Part shown: positions 42,824-52,622 of the stretch, piece after piece | How positions within the stretch are numbered: the stretch's first letter is position 1 | How the letters are laid out: each line of letters opens with the position of its first letter | Origin: Acidobacteriota bacterium | GTDB lineage: Bacteria > Acidobacteriota > Vicinamibacteria > Marinacidobacterales > SMYC01 | Direction of reading: 5' to 3' | Assembly (NCBI GenBank): GCA_004356105.1 | Contig: SMYC01000152.1 | Span: 40,214-104,213, forward strand | Length of the DNA: 64,000 nucleotides | The notes under the pieces: model-generated | Told to the model about the DNA's origin: nothing | Database searches by the model: none | Seen by the model: only the letters and a program-made list of their open reading frames with translations | Made by a program: the position numbers and the translations under genes

Positions 42824-43711
42824 TCAGCGCGTCAAGCTGTAGTAGACCGCGCGCACCAAGCGCTCGCTGTTACCGGTCCAATTGGCATCGAAGCTCGCAT
42901 GCGGTTTGGCGGCGACGATCTCATCCATACTCTTTCCCTCGTCCACCATGGTTTGCACGCGATCCCGAATCGTAGCGAGCATGTTCCGGTACGCCAGCAA
43001 GTCACTAGGGCCGCCGACCTCGCCGTGTCCAGGGATGATCATCGTTGTATCTTTCGTCATCTTGAGCACTCGATCCGCCGCGGCAATGACGCCTTTGACG
43101 TTGCCCCCGGCGTCAATGTCGATGAACGGATACATGCCGTTGAAGAAGACGTCACCCATGTGGAAGACGTCGGCTTTCGCGAAATGGATGATGGAGTCTC
43201 CATCCGTGTGGGCGTGCGCGACGTGAAAAACGCGGATCTCCTCGCCGTTCCAGTAAAACGTGACTTCGTCGGTGAACGTGATCTTGGGCCAGGCACCCGG
43301 TGGCGAGGCCTCGGTGCGATCTTGTCGTAAGATCGTCCTCACCTGCTCCGTGCTCAACCGTCGACGCACATTCTGGTGCGCAACGATAATGCTTCCCCGC
43401 TTCCCAAAGTTCTCGTTGCCGCCGGTGTGGTCTCCGTGCCAGTGGGTGTTCACGAGAAATCGGACGGGGTCATCGGTGACCGTTTCTACGGCAGCGATAA
43501 TACTATCGGTGAGCGGAGCGTACTGATCGTCCACGAGGAACGTACCATCCTCGCCCACGCACAAACCGATATTGCCACCGCGGCCGAAGATCACATGCAC
43601 CGCACCGCGGACGGGTTGGGCGCGTACCTCGACGGCGTCCCAGTCGACCTGCGCTTGGGCGAAGCCGACGCTCAACACGCTCGAAACAAAAAACGGAATC
43701 ATGAGACGCAT
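42824..43711 (-). CDS. Exported metallo-beta-lactamase-fold hydrolase
   Basis: FLVNTHWHGDHTGGNENFGKRGSIIVAH (HxHxDH); GDVFFNGMYPFID; IIPGHGEV; signal peptide. Confidence 0.9.
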   Translation of the reverse strand: MRLMIPFFVSSVLSVGFAQAQVDWDAVEVRAQPVRGAVHVIFGRGGNIGLCVGEDGTFLVDDQYAPLTDSIIAAVETVTDDPVRFLVNTHWHGDHTGGNENFGKRGSIIVAHQNVRRRLSTEQVRTILRQDRTEASPPGAWPKITFTDEVTFYWNGEEIRVFHVAHAHTDGDSIIHFAKADVFHMGDVFFNGMYPFIDIDAGGNVKGVIAAADRVLKMTKDTTMIIPGHGEVGGPSDLLAYRNMLATIRDRVQTMVDEGKSMDEIVAAKPHASFDANWTGNSERLVRAVYYSLTR

Positions 43712-43796
43712 AAGACACCTCTCCTCTCCTCCAGGGCCGGAACCATATCATCGACCGGCTCACGTTGCGTGTTAACGAGTGTGGATGTGGGCCCGC

Positions 43797-44219
43797 TCAA
43801 TCCTTGTACGTCCTAATCCGCTCCGGGCGAAGCTCGAGCACACGAAGCGCATCCGCGGCCTTGCGCCAGGCCGCGAGCGTTTCCTTCTTTGACGGGTCGC
43901 GCAAATCCCAGTAGCGGCCCGCGAGCTTCTCCGCTAGCTCGATCCCGCCCTGTTCCACCACCGTGACATTGCCGTCGAAGGACACCCAACGCTCGAGCTC
44001 GGAAAGATCGTTCACCACCAGAAGCGACGCCCTGCTATCCGCTTCGATGCGCTTGACCTTCTGCGACGTAGCGACCGTGAAGATCCGCACGACCTCACCG
44101 TCCCAGTCAAACCAAACGGGAACGCCGATGGGAAAGCCGTCCGCGTTGACGGTGTTGAGGATTCCGAGCCGTGTCTTGGACAGAAATGCGTCGCGCTCAG
44201 CTTCCGCCAGTTTCGTCAT
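43797..44219 (-). CDS. Pyridoxamine 5'-phosphate oxidase-like (FMN-binding split-barrel) protein
   Basis: FLSKTRLGILNTVNADGFPIGVPVWFDWDGEVVRIFTVATSQKVKRIEADSRASLLV. Confidence 0.8.
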   Translation of the reverse strand: MTKLAEAERDAFLSKTRLGILNTVNADGFPIGVPVWFDWDGEVVRIFTVATSQKVKRIEADSRASLLVVNDLSELERWVSFDGNVTVVEQGGIELAEKLAGRYWDLRDPSKKETLAAWRKAADALRVLELRPERIRTYKD

Positions 44220-44315
44220 GCTTGCCACCCTTCGGCGCGATTCTATCTCGGACACTTCATTTGAGACCGATCCCGTTTGCTCTCGATCCGCCGCCGTCTT
44301 AATATCGTCTCGCTT

Positions 44316-45818
44316 ATGTCCCTCGAACCCGGCACACGCTTGGCGCATTACGAAATCCTCGAGCCCATTGGGCCAAAGCCGAAGGTAAGATCAAGAAAGT
44401 CTCGTTCGACGGTGCCGCTCCCGTAACCCTCGTGAGCTCACGCTGGCCGTGGGGTGCCAGCTGGGCCACGGACGACGTCATTGTTTTCGGGCAGGGGGAG
44501 AGAGGCGGCGGCGTGCTCCGCTTGCCGGCCAGCGGGGGAGAGCCCGAGGTCTTGTTCGCGCCATCGTCCGAGAAAAGTATCTTTGGCCCCCAGATACTGC
44601 CGGGCGGTAACTACCTGCTATTTACGGCCCGCTCGGACGGTCCGTGGGCAGACCGCCCAAATGGTGGTTCGACATCTGAAGACGGGAGAGCAGCGCGTCT
44701 TGCTGGAAGGCGGTACGGACGCTCGATATGTACCCACGGGGCATTTGGTCTACGCGGTGACGGGAGCTCTTTTCGCGGTGCCTTTCGATGTCGAGCGAGT
44801 CGAGGTCACCGGCAGCGCGGTCCCCGTCTTCGAGGACCTCATGACCGCATTCGCCTACACGGGTGCAGCCCCCTTCGCGTTTTCGGATAACGGAAACTTG
44901 GTTTACGTTTCGGGCTCCGTTCGAGGCCAAAAAATCCCTGGTGTGGTCGATCGCGGTGGGGCCGCCACGCCCTTCGGGGAGCCGGGCCGAGGCTACTCCC
45001 GGCCGCGTCTGTCCCCAGATGGCCAACAATTAGCGGTCGCGGTCGGCAGCGCCGAAGCGCCCGACATATGGACGTTCGACCTCGAGCGAGACGTCATGAC
45101 GAGATTGACCTTCGAGGGAGGTTCTCGACCGCTGTGGATGCCGGATGGATCCCGAATCATTTACGCTTCGAATCAGCGAGGTGACTACGATATTTTCCAG
45201 ACTTCGGTGGATGGATCCGGAGAGGTGGTACAGCTAACAGCCGGGGGTTATCGGATCCCAGCCTCCATTTCACCTGACGGAAACGTGCTCCTCTTCCGAC
45301 AAGACCGAACGAATGGCATGGATATCGGCATGCTTCGTCTCGACCAGGAGCAGAACACCGAACCAACGATGTTGTTGGATGAATCGTTCGACGAACGATC
45401 CGCCGTTTTCTCGCCCAACGGAAAGTGGATCGCCTACACGTCGGACGAGTCGGGCCAAGCCGAGGTATACGTGCGGTCCTTCCCCGGGCTTCGCGGAAGA
45501 GAACAGGTGTCCAGAAACGGCGGAACCGAGCCGCTATGGAAGCGAGACGGAACAGAGCTTTTTTTCCGCGCGGACGCCAAAATGATGGCGGTCCCCACAA
45601 CATTTGAACCGGAGCTCAGCCTCGGCCAGCCCGAATTATTGTTCGAGGGCCCATTCGAGCGCTCCTCTCGCGACGTCGAAGCGCAGTACGATGTAGCCAC
45701 AGATGGACGTTTTCTGATGCTCTTGCGGGAAGAAGGTCAGGCGGAGGAGACCATGCGCATCAACGTCGTCCTGAACTGGTTCGAGGAGCTGAAAGCCCGC
45801 GTCCCCACCGAAAAGTAA
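44316..45818 (+). pseudogene. Ser/Thr kinase-TolB propeller fusion gene with kinase domain deleted and a frameshift
   Basis: MSLEPGTRLAHYEILEPIG (kinase start) is joined directly to AKAEGKIKKVSFDGAAPVTLVSS (propeller); propeller then shifts frame near 44645-44660. Confidence 0.8.
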
Positions 45819-45820
45819 CC

Positions 45821-45839
45821 ATCTCGTTCAGAACGAGAT
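45821..45839. terminator. Palindrome between convergent genes; candidate stem-loop
   Basis: atctcgttcagaacgagat, identical to 42782-42800. Confidence 0.5.
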
Positions 45840-45841
45840 CT

Positions 45842-47212
45842 CTACCCGTCCGACTCCTGCGCGATCTGGTACTGCTCGAGCTTCTTATAGAGATTACTCC
45901 GCGGCGTCCCAATCACTTGCGCCGTCTGAGAGATATTCCAGCCATTCTCTCGAAGCTTCTGCACCAGAAACGCCCGCTCGCTCGTCTCCTTGAACTCCTT
46001 CAACGTATTCGCAGTCGCCGCCTGAGACGACGGCGTGTCTTCCTGAGGAACACGAATATGCTCCGGCAGATCGACAACATCGATCGTGTCCGAGGGCGCC
46101 ATGATCAAGACGCGCTCGATCGTGTTCCGGAGCTCGCGGATGTTCCCTTCCCATTTGTGATGGACGAGGCGCTGCATCGCCTGCGGAGAGAAATGCTTTC
46201 GCCGCAAATTGTCCTCGGCGGCGAAGCTCGAGACGAAGTGCTCGATGAGAGACTCGATATCGTCCCGACGCTCGCGCAAAGGCGGTGTCGGGATGGGGAT
46301 GACGGATAGTCGAAAATAAAGGTCTTCGCGGAAGTTTCCCTCTGCGATTTCCTTCTTGAGATCTTTATTCGTCGCCGCAATGACCCGCACATCGACCTTG
46401 AGCGTGTTCTGCGAGCCGACGCGCTCGACTTCACCTTCTTGAAGAACGCGCAGCACTTTGGCCTGGGTGCGAGCGCTCATGTCGCCGATCTCGTCGAGAA
46501 AAATCGTCCCGCGATCGGCTTGCTCGAACTTTCCGATCTGTTTGTTCGTCGCCCCCGTGAACGATCCTTTCTCGTGCCCGAAGAGCTCGCTCTCGATGAG
46601 GTCTTCGGGGATGGCGGCGCAGTTGACTTGAATCCAGGGGGCGCGGTTACGGTTGCTGTTGGTGTGGATGGCGCGGGCGACGAGCTCTTTGCCCGTTCCC
46701 GACTCGCCCGTGATGAGCACGGTGGCGTTCGTGGGCGCGGAGCGGGCGATAGCTTCACGCACTTTGTCCATCGCCGCCGAAGTCCCGATCATCTGGTAGC
46801 GGCGCTCGAAACGGGGCCGGAGCCTAGAGACCTCCTCCGTGAGCTGTTTGCGCTCGAGCGCATTGCGGACGGCGAGCAAGATCCTTTCGGTCTCGAGCGG
46901 CTTTTCGATGAAATCGAAGGCGCCGAGCTTCGTGGCTTGGACGGCCGTTTGCACGTTACCGTGGCCGCTCACCACGACGACTTGAGGCGCGGTGGTGCGC
47001 TCGCGAAGCTCTCCAAGAACTTCGAAGCCGTCCATCCCCGGCATCTTGATATCGAGAAAAACCAGGTCGTAGGGCTCGTTCTCGATCTTGTCGAGCGCCT
47101 CCGCCCCAGACGATCCTTCGGAGACGTCATAACCCTCGTATTCGAGCGTCATGCGCAGCATCTTGCGGATGGGCTCTTCGTCGTCCACAACAAGTATGCG
47201 GGGCTTGACCAT
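45842..47212 (-). CDS. NtrC-family sigma-54 response regulator
   Basis: Receiver ILVVDDEEPIRKMLRMTLEYEGYDV..LVFLDIKMPGMDGFEVL; ITGESGTGKELVARAIH; ESELFGHEKGSFTGATNKQIGKFEQADRGTIFLDEIGDM; Fis HTH. GAFTGA loop reads GSFTGA. Confidence 0.95.
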   Translation of the reverse strand: MVKPRILVVDDEEPIRKMLRMTLEYEGYDVSEGSSGAEALDKIENEPYDLVFLDIKMPGMDGFEVLGELRERTTAPQVVVVSGHGNVQTAVQATKLGAFDFIEKPLETERILLAVRNALERKQLTEEVSRLRPRFERRYQMIGTSAAMDKVREAIARSAPTNATVLITGESGTGKELVARAIHTNSNRNRAPWIQVNCAAIPEDLIESELFGHEKGSFTGATNKQIGKFEQADRGTIFLDEIGDMSARTQAKVLRVLQEGEVERVGSQNTLKVDVRVIAATNKDLKKEIAEGNFREDLYFRLSVIPIPTPPLRERRDDIESLIEHFVSSFAAEDNLRRKHFSPQAMQRLVHHKWEGNIRELRNTIERVLIMAPSDTIDVVDLPEHIRVPQEDTPSSQAATANTLKEFKETSERAFLVQKLRENGWNISQTAQVIGTPRSNLYKKLEQYQIAQESDG

Positions 47213-47269
47213 GTTTCCTTTACTCGGTCGAGTATAGCACGCAGCCTTAAACCTTTTGTTTTGAATAGA

Positions 47270-47641
47270 TTATGGCCGGTTCTCCATCTCGATCAGGATC
47301 GACTCTCTCTCGTCGACCGCGCCGTCATCCTCAATGCTCGCGATCAGAAGATCGAGACGCACGCCCATGTGTACCGCCCCCGAGCGCTCTCGCGTATGCC
47401 GGAGCTTTTCGAGCGCTTTCTCGGTGAGTTTCGCCTCCCCGGCGGCGCTCCCTGCGCGACGCTTCACGAGAGCCGCAGCTAGCTGGATGAGCCCCTGCAA
47501 AAACTCGCGTTCGTCCGCAGACGGCGTCTCCGCCCACAGGCGCTCGAAATAGACATGCGCCTCCCACCAATAGGCAGCATTGAACAGATCGATCCCGTAC
47601 AAGAAATCGTCGTCGAAGGATGCGGGCTCGCGCCCGTACAT
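47270..47641 (-). CDS. DUF309-like protein (5' end uncertain)
   Basis: DDDFLYGIDLFNAAYWWEAHVYFERLWAETPSADEREFLQGLIQLAAALVKRRAG; conserved-looking PPYRHEPGKTPHPERHPEGH lies in frame upstream of the ATG. Confidence 0.75.
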   Translation of the reverse strand: MYGREPASFDDDFLYGIDLFNAAYWWEAHVYFERLWAETPSADEREFLQGLIQLAAALVKRRAGSAAGEAKLTEKALEKLRHTRERSGAVHMGVRLDLLIASIEDDGAVDERESILIEMENRP

Positions 47642-47739
47642 GTGGCCCTCCGGGTGACGTTCCGGGTGCGGCGTCTTGCCGGGCTCGTGGCGGTAGGGAG
47701 GGAATGCGCGTTGAGTGTAGCGTGTGCGGTTCAGCGTAT

Positions 47740-47760
47740 CCTACCGCCTACCGCCTACCG
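47740..47760. repeat. Heptamer tandem repeat CCTACCG x3
   Basis: cctaccg cctaccg cctaccg, overlapping the stop of the polyprenyl synthase gene. Confidence 0.85.
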
Positions 47761-48768
47761 ATTGCGCTCGATGACGTAGTACGCGAGTGCCATCAACGCA
47801 TCCTTATTGATCGACTCCGGCAGGAACGCGAGACATTCCTTGGCTCTGACCGCGTAGTCCTCGGCAAGGTCCCGAGCTTTGTCGAGACATCCGTCGCGAC
47901 GCACCAGGTCCAGGATCTCTTTACGGCTCACCTCGTCGATGCTGCCGCGCTCGATGACCGCTTGGACCATCGGGAGCGCGCGGGGCTCGTTTTGAAGCGC
48001 GTAGATGATCGGCAACGTGACGTGGCCTTCTTTCAAATCCGAGAGCACGGGCTTGCCGAGCGTCTCTTCGTCGGACGTGAAGTCGAGCAGATCGTCCGCG
48101 ACTTGAAAGGCCATGCCGATATTCATGCCGTACTCGCTGAGCGCCGTCTCGACTTCCGGCGTCGCGCCGCCTAGCTTCGCGCCCATTTGCGCGCAGCCAT
48201 AAAACAAATAAGCCGTTTTGTGCTTCAAGATGTTGAGGTGCTCGTCCACCGTCAAGTCGACCGCGCCTCCACGGGTCAGCTCCAGAATCATGCCCTCGAT
48301 CATGCGCAGCGTGATCTCGGTAATGATTTGCAGAATCTCGAGGCTACCCATCTCGATGGCGAGCCCAATCGAGCGGATGTATAGAAAATCACCGAGGAGG
48401 ACGGTGAAATCGTTTCCGAGCAGAGCGTTGACGGATGGCCGCCCGCGACGCATGACCGCTTCATCGACGATGTCGTCATGGACGAGCGTCGCGGTATGGA
48501 TGAACTCGGTGACGGCGCCATATTGCGGCCCCTTGTCACCCGTATAGCCGCAGGCGCGAGCGGCGATGAGAAGAAGCGCCGGCCGGACGCGCTTGCCACC
48601 GCTGCGGTAGATATAGCGACTGCTGGACTCGACGAGCTGGAGCTTGCTCTCCACTTTATCGCGGATGATCTGCTCGACGGTATCGAGATCGTCTTGGATC
48701 TCGCCGAAAATATCTTCGAGGGTCAGAGAGGGCTCTGGGAGCTGGGATCGTGTTTCGGAGGACGCCAT
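47755..48768 (-). CDS. ispB: Polyprenyl diphosphate synthase (IspB-like)
   Basis: GGKRVRPALLLIAARACGY, FIHTATLVHDDIVDEAVMRRGRPSVNALLGNDFTVLLGDFLY, VADDLLDFTSDEETLGKPVLSDLKEGHVTLPIIYAL. Confidence 0.93.
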   Translation of the reverse strand: MASSETRSQLPEPSLTLEDIFGEIQDDLDTVEQIIRDKVESKLQLVESSSRYIYRSGGKRVRPALLLIAARACGYTGDKGPQYGAVTEFIHTATLVHDDIVDEAVMRRGRPSVNALLGNDFTVLLGDFLYIRSIGLAIEMGSLEILQIITEITLRMIEGMILELTRGGAVDLTVDEHLNILKHKTAYLFYGCAQMGAKLGGATPEVETALSEYGMNIGMAFQVADDLLDFTSDEETLGKPVLSDLKEGHVTLPIIYALQNEPRALPMVQAVIERGSIDEVSRKEILDLVRRDGCLDKARDLAEDYAVRAKECLAFLPESINKDALMALAYYVIERNR

Positions 48769-48792
48769 CGTTGTTCTTCCTGCCCTGGGCTC

Positions 48793-49290
48793 TTAGCGAT
48801 AATTCTTGAACTGCATCGCGATGCCGAGATCCGCCTCTTTCAGCAGAGCCATGATGGACTGTAGCTCGTCTTTCTTTTTGCCGCTAACGCGAACTTGGTC
48901 GCCCTGAATCGCGACTTGGACCTTACGCTTCGTGGATTTCACGATTTTTACGATCTCGCGCGCCTTGTCCATGGGGATGCCGTTCTGGAGCTCGATTCTC
49001 TGCCGAACGGTGCCTCCGAGCGCGGACTCGATCTCGCCCGGATTCAACGCCTTCAGCTCGATACCCCGCTTCACGAGCTTCGATTCCAGGACGTCGCGCG
49101 CGCCTTCGAGCTTGAACTTTTCCGAGGACTTGAGCTCGATCGCGGCCCCATCATCCACGACCTGGATTTGTGTACCCGAGCCTTTGAAATCGAACCGGTT
49201 CACGATTTCCTTCATCGCGTGCTGCACGGCATTCTTCACTTCCTGCCCGTCCAGCTTGCACACGATATCGAAACTGCTTTCTGCCGCCAT
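48793..49290 (-). CDS. YajQ-family protein
   Basis: SFDIVCKLDGQEVKNAVQHAMKEIVNRFDFKGSGTQIQ...RKVQVAIQGDQVRVSGKKKDELQSIMALLKEAD. Confidence 0.93.
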   Translation of the reverse strand: MAAESSFDIVCKLDGQEVKNAVQHAMKEIVNRFDFKGSGTQIQVVDDGAAIELKSSEKFKLEGARDVLESKLVKRGIELKALNPGEIESALGGTVRQRIELQNGIPMDKAREIVKIVKSTKRKVQVAIQGDQVRVSGKKKDELQSIMALLKEADLGIAMQFKNYR

Positions 49291-49356
49291 TCGACCCCCA
49301 TTATTACGAAATTCACCTTTCTCGGCAACGCAAGCCGAGATCCTCTTTGAAGTCAG

Positions 49357-50121
49357 CTAGATGGAAAAAAATCGATAAAAATTCTCGTCCGTGGCTGCCT
49401 CGACCTCCCGCTCGGAGATCCCCTTGGTCTTGGCCAGGCAGTCGGCGGTCTCGCGCACGAAGGCGGGCTCGTTGCGTTTGCCGCGATAGGGCACGGGAGC
49501 GAGGTACGGACAGTCCGTTTCCACGAGGAGCTTATCGAGCGGAAGCGCGCGGGCGGCTTCACGCAGCGGCTCGGCGTTCTTGAACGTCAAGATTCCCGAA
49601 AAAGAGATCAAGAACCCGTGCGCAATGGCCATCTCGGCGGTGGCGAGGCTCGCCGTGAACGAATGCAGGATCCCACGCACATCCGCCGTTTCGTCCTCCA
49701 GAATAGCGGCCAGATCTTCTTCGGCCTCGCGGTGGTGCACGACGATAGGAAGCTCGAGCTCGCGCGCCAGACGAATTTGGCGGCGGAACACCTCCCGCTG
49801 CTCTTCCCTCGGCGACGAGTCGTAGTGGTAGTCGAGCCCTATCTCACCTATCGCCACGACACGCGGCCCACTCGCGAGCTTACGCAGGAGGGCTTCGCCA
49901 CCCTTCTCATCGAAGATCTTCGCGTCATGCGGATGGCAGCCGACAGCCGTATAGAAATCGTGCGTTGCGACGAGCGCCAGGGCGTTCTTGTAGCTGTCTT
50001 CTTCGTCGACCATCGCGAGCGAGAGAATGGCTTCGACGCCCGCGCTCTTGGCTCGGGCGATGACAGCCTCGCGATCCTCGTCGAAACGGTCCATGTCTAG
50101 GTGGGCATGGCTGTCTATCAT
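49357..50121 (-). CDS. tatD: TatD-family metal-dependent hydrolase
   Basis: MIDSHAHLDMDRFDEDREAVI, AVGCHPHDAK, AIGEIGLDYHYDSSPREEQREVFRRQI, LLVETDCPYLAPVPYRGKRNEPAFV. Confidence 0.95.
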   Translation of the reverse strand: MIDSHAHLDMDRFDEDREAVIARAKSAGVEAILSLAMVDEEDSYKNALALVATHDFYTAVGCHPHDAKIFDEKGGEALLRKLASGPRVVAIGEIGLDYHYDSSPREEQREVFRRQIRLARELELPIVVHHREAEEDLAAILEDETADVRGILHSFTASLATAEMAIAHGFLISFSGILTFKNAEPLREAARALPLDKLLVETDCPYLAPVPYRGKRNEPAFVRETADCLAKTKGISEREVEAATDENFYRFFSI

Positions 50122-50151
50122 TTTCAGGATTCAGGATTCATTGTTCGTGGT

Positions 50152-52290
50152 TCACTTTTCTTGTATCGCTTGGGTGTAGCCTAGGCTTTCCAGGCGGCGG
50201 CGCTCCTCTTCGGTCATTTCTACACCTTCGGGAGCGGGGGCGTTGCCTCTTAGGTGTTCTTGGGCTCTTAGCCAGGTGAACAATTTTTGTTCTAGGTAGC
50301 CTCTTGCGAAGTTGTCTTCTTCGGACAGGTCAGCGGTTTCTTTTGGGTCGGCGATTAGGTCGTAGAGCTCTTTTTTGTCGGTGCGGCTGTCCCAGATGAG
50401 CTTGTGATTCTTGTTGCGGGCGCTGTAGCGGGGGCGTTTCCACACCGTGCGCGAGTAAGCAATGCGGTCGGCGGCGGCGGGTCCTAGCAAGCTCTTTCCT
50501 TGCATGTCGGTCGCTTGGATGCCGGCGAGCTCCAGGATGGTCGGGGCCAGGTCGACGAGCTCCACGACGTTCTCGACGCGGCGCGGCACGGCGCTGGGAA
50601 TCTTCATGATCAACGGAACGCGGATGCTTTCTTCATAGAGCTGGGTGTTGTGGCCTAGGAAACCGTGCTCGAAGAGAGCTTCTCCGTGGTCCGCGGTGAG
50701 GATGAGGACGGTGTTGTCTCCGAGGCCGCGGTCGTCGAGTTGCCGAAGGAGCTTTCCGACGAGATCGTCGACATAGGCTAGGTTGCCATCATAGAGCCCG
50801 CGCACTCGGGCGAGCGTCGCGGTGTCGAGAGGCTCTCCTGCGGCGACGCGGTCGTTCAGCGCTTCGACGACCTTGGCGTCGGCCATACCTTCCGGAAACG
50901 GTTCTGCCGGGGCGAAGCGGGTATCGAAAGGCGCTTTCGGGTTGTACGGGAAATGCGGCTCGCGAAAGTGGACGTAGGCGAAAAAACGCTCGTCGCCGAC
51001 GTCGTCTAGCCAATCGCGGAAGGTTGCGAGGACGGAGTCACCGCGACCCGTGTAGTCCTCTTGCTCCCAGATCTGGAAATACTCTTGGTAGCCCTGATCG
51101 AGTCCGAACATTTTAGAGGCGACGGCGTTTCCTGAAAACCCGGCGGTGCGATAGCCGTGCTCGGCGAGGAGTCCGGGAAAGGTGATGACGTCGTCCCGGA
51201 GCCGGTCGGCAAAAGAGACGCTCTGGTGGCGCTCGGGGTATTGGCCGGTGAGAACGGAGCCTATGGAAGCGATCGTGTAGACGGCTTGGCTCACGGCATT
51301 GTCGAAAACGACGCTGGTCTCTCCCAAGGCGTCGATGGCGGGTGTCGTGTTCTTGTCGTGTCCATAGAGTCCTGTGCGGAGCGCGTTCGCGCCGTCGAGA
51401 ACGATCAGCACGATGTTGGCGTCGATCGCTTGAAGCTCGCGTCGCGGCGGCGTGAAAGCCGGGACGGTCAGCTCGGGCCATATGACGGTGCCGCTCACCG
51501 AGCGCAGAACGATCTCGACGGGGCCGTTCGCACGCAGGGTCTGCTCCCAGACCTCTTCGCCCGCGAGCGTCTCTTCGACAAGCGTGGACCGTTCGGTGCG
51601 CACCACGATGTCGACCCCGTCGCCAGGCGTCAGCCGGAGCTGCGCCTCGCCGGGAACGTCCGCGTAAAACGTCACGGAGCCGCCCGCGGGCAGATGGAGC
51701 CCTTCGTTCACCCAAGCGAACGGGCCCGGGCGCCTTGCGACCGGCGCTTCGCCTTCGGGCGGAATGTCGAAGCGATAGAACGCGACCGCGAGCCGCCGTC
51801 GGTCGGCGGAGCTTCGGTTGGGATCGCCCGCGTAGCGGAAACGCATTCTGATCTCGTTCCGGCCTTCTCGAAGCGGCAGCTCGAACGGATAGCGCTCGCG
51901 CGTGGGACGCAGCTCGATCTCGGTCAGCTCCTCGCCGTTGACGCTCAGGCGAATCCATTGGGAAGGACTGCCTTCGAAACGGAACGGCTCGCATTCGATC
52001 CAGGCCATGTGGCGGCCAGCGCGATCGCTCGTGAAGGTGAAGACCGCCGCTTCTTCGGAGGCCCAGCGAAAGGTATTGCCATCTCTGGCCGTCTCTCCAT
52101 GCGACCAGCCTTCCTCGCTCAAGTGAGGCAGCGCGCGCGGCGAGCCGAATTCGATCAGGATACCGTTCCAGCTCTTGCGCGCGACCGCGACGGCATCAAT
52201 AAGTGACCGCGCGTCGGCCGTAGGTGGCTCGGCCGGCCCGGGACCACAGGCGACGCCTAGCGCCGCGAGCACCAAGAAAAATTGTTTCAC
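50152..52290 (-). CDS. Sulfatase/alkaline phosphatase-superfamily lipoprotein with altered active-site motif
   Basis: Lipobox-like MKQFFLVLAALGVAC; ANIVLIVLDGANALRTGLYGHDKNTTPAIDAL; NTVLILTADHGEALFEHGFLGH; ATGA overlap with upstream gene. Confidence 0.8.
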   Translation of the reverse strand: MKQFFLVLAALGVACGPGPAEPPTADARSLIDAVAVARKSWNGILIEFGSPRALPHLSEEGWSHGETARDGNTFRWASEEAAVFTFTSDRAGRHMAWIECEPFRFEGSPSQWIRLSVNGEELTEIELRPTRERYPFELPLREGRNEIRMRFRYAGDPNRSSADRRRLAVAFYRFDIPPEGEAPVARRPGPFAWVNEGLHLPAGGSVTFYADVPGEAQLRLTPGDGVDIVVRTERSTLVEETLAGEEVWEQTLRANGPVEIVLRSVSGTVIWPELTVPAFTPPRRELQAIDANIVLIVLDGANALRTGLYGHDKNTTPAIDALGETSVVFDNAVSQAVYTIASIGSVLTGQYPERHQSVSFADRLRDDVITFPGLLAEHGYRTAGFSGNAVASKMFGLDQGYQEYFQIWEQEDYTGRGDSVLATFRDWLDDVGDERFFAYVHFREPHFPYNPKAPFDTRFAPAEPFPEGMADAKVVEALNDRVAAGEPLDTATLARVRGLYDGNLAYVDDLVGKLLRQLDDRGLGDNTVLILTADHGEALFEHGFLGHNTQLYEESIRVPLIMKIPSAVPRRVENVVELVDLAPTILELAGIQATDMQGKSLLGPAAADRIAYSRTVWKRPRYSARNKNHKLIWDSRTDKKELYDLIADPKETADLSEEDNFARGYLEQKLFTWLRAQEHLRGNAPAPEGVEMTEEERRRLESLGYTQAIQEK

Positions 52291-52622
52291 TTGACCTTGG
52301 TACCGGGCGCGACGTCTTTGTCGAACGTCGCGAGCACAGGTCCATCCTCGGTGCTTGCCGCGAGAAGCATCCCTTGAGATTCAACCCCTCTCACCGTGGC
52401 GGGCTTCAAATTGGCGACAACGATGATGTGCTTGCCGACGAGCTCTTGGGGCGTGTAGGATTTCTTGATCCCCGCGACGAGCTGCCGAGTCTCCGAGCCC
52501 AGATCCACTCGAAGTCGAAGAAGCCGGTCGGCGCCTTCGATCTCGGACGCTTCGAGCACCTTGGCCACTTTCAACTCGACTTTGAAGAAGTCGTCGATGT
52601 TGATTTTTTCGTCTTCGCTCAT
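52287..52622 (-). CDS. Stand-alone tRNA-binding (EMAP/MetG C-terminal/CsaA-like) protein
   Basis: INIDDFFKVELKVAKVLEASEIEGADRLLRLRVDLGSETRQLVAGIKKSYTPQELVGKHIIVVANLKPATVRGVESQGMLLAAS. Confidence 0.9.
   Translation of the reverse strand: MSEDEKINIDDFFKVELKVAKVLEASEIEGADRLLRLRVDLGSETRQLVAGIKKSYTPQELVGKHIIVVANLKPATVRGVESQGMLLAASTEDGPVLATFDKDVAPGTKVK

Noticed and set aside
42258-45855. Composite transposon bounded by the two propeller 3' ends
   Set aside because: The direct repeats are diverged gene paralogues; no transposase, integrase or target duplication is visible between them.
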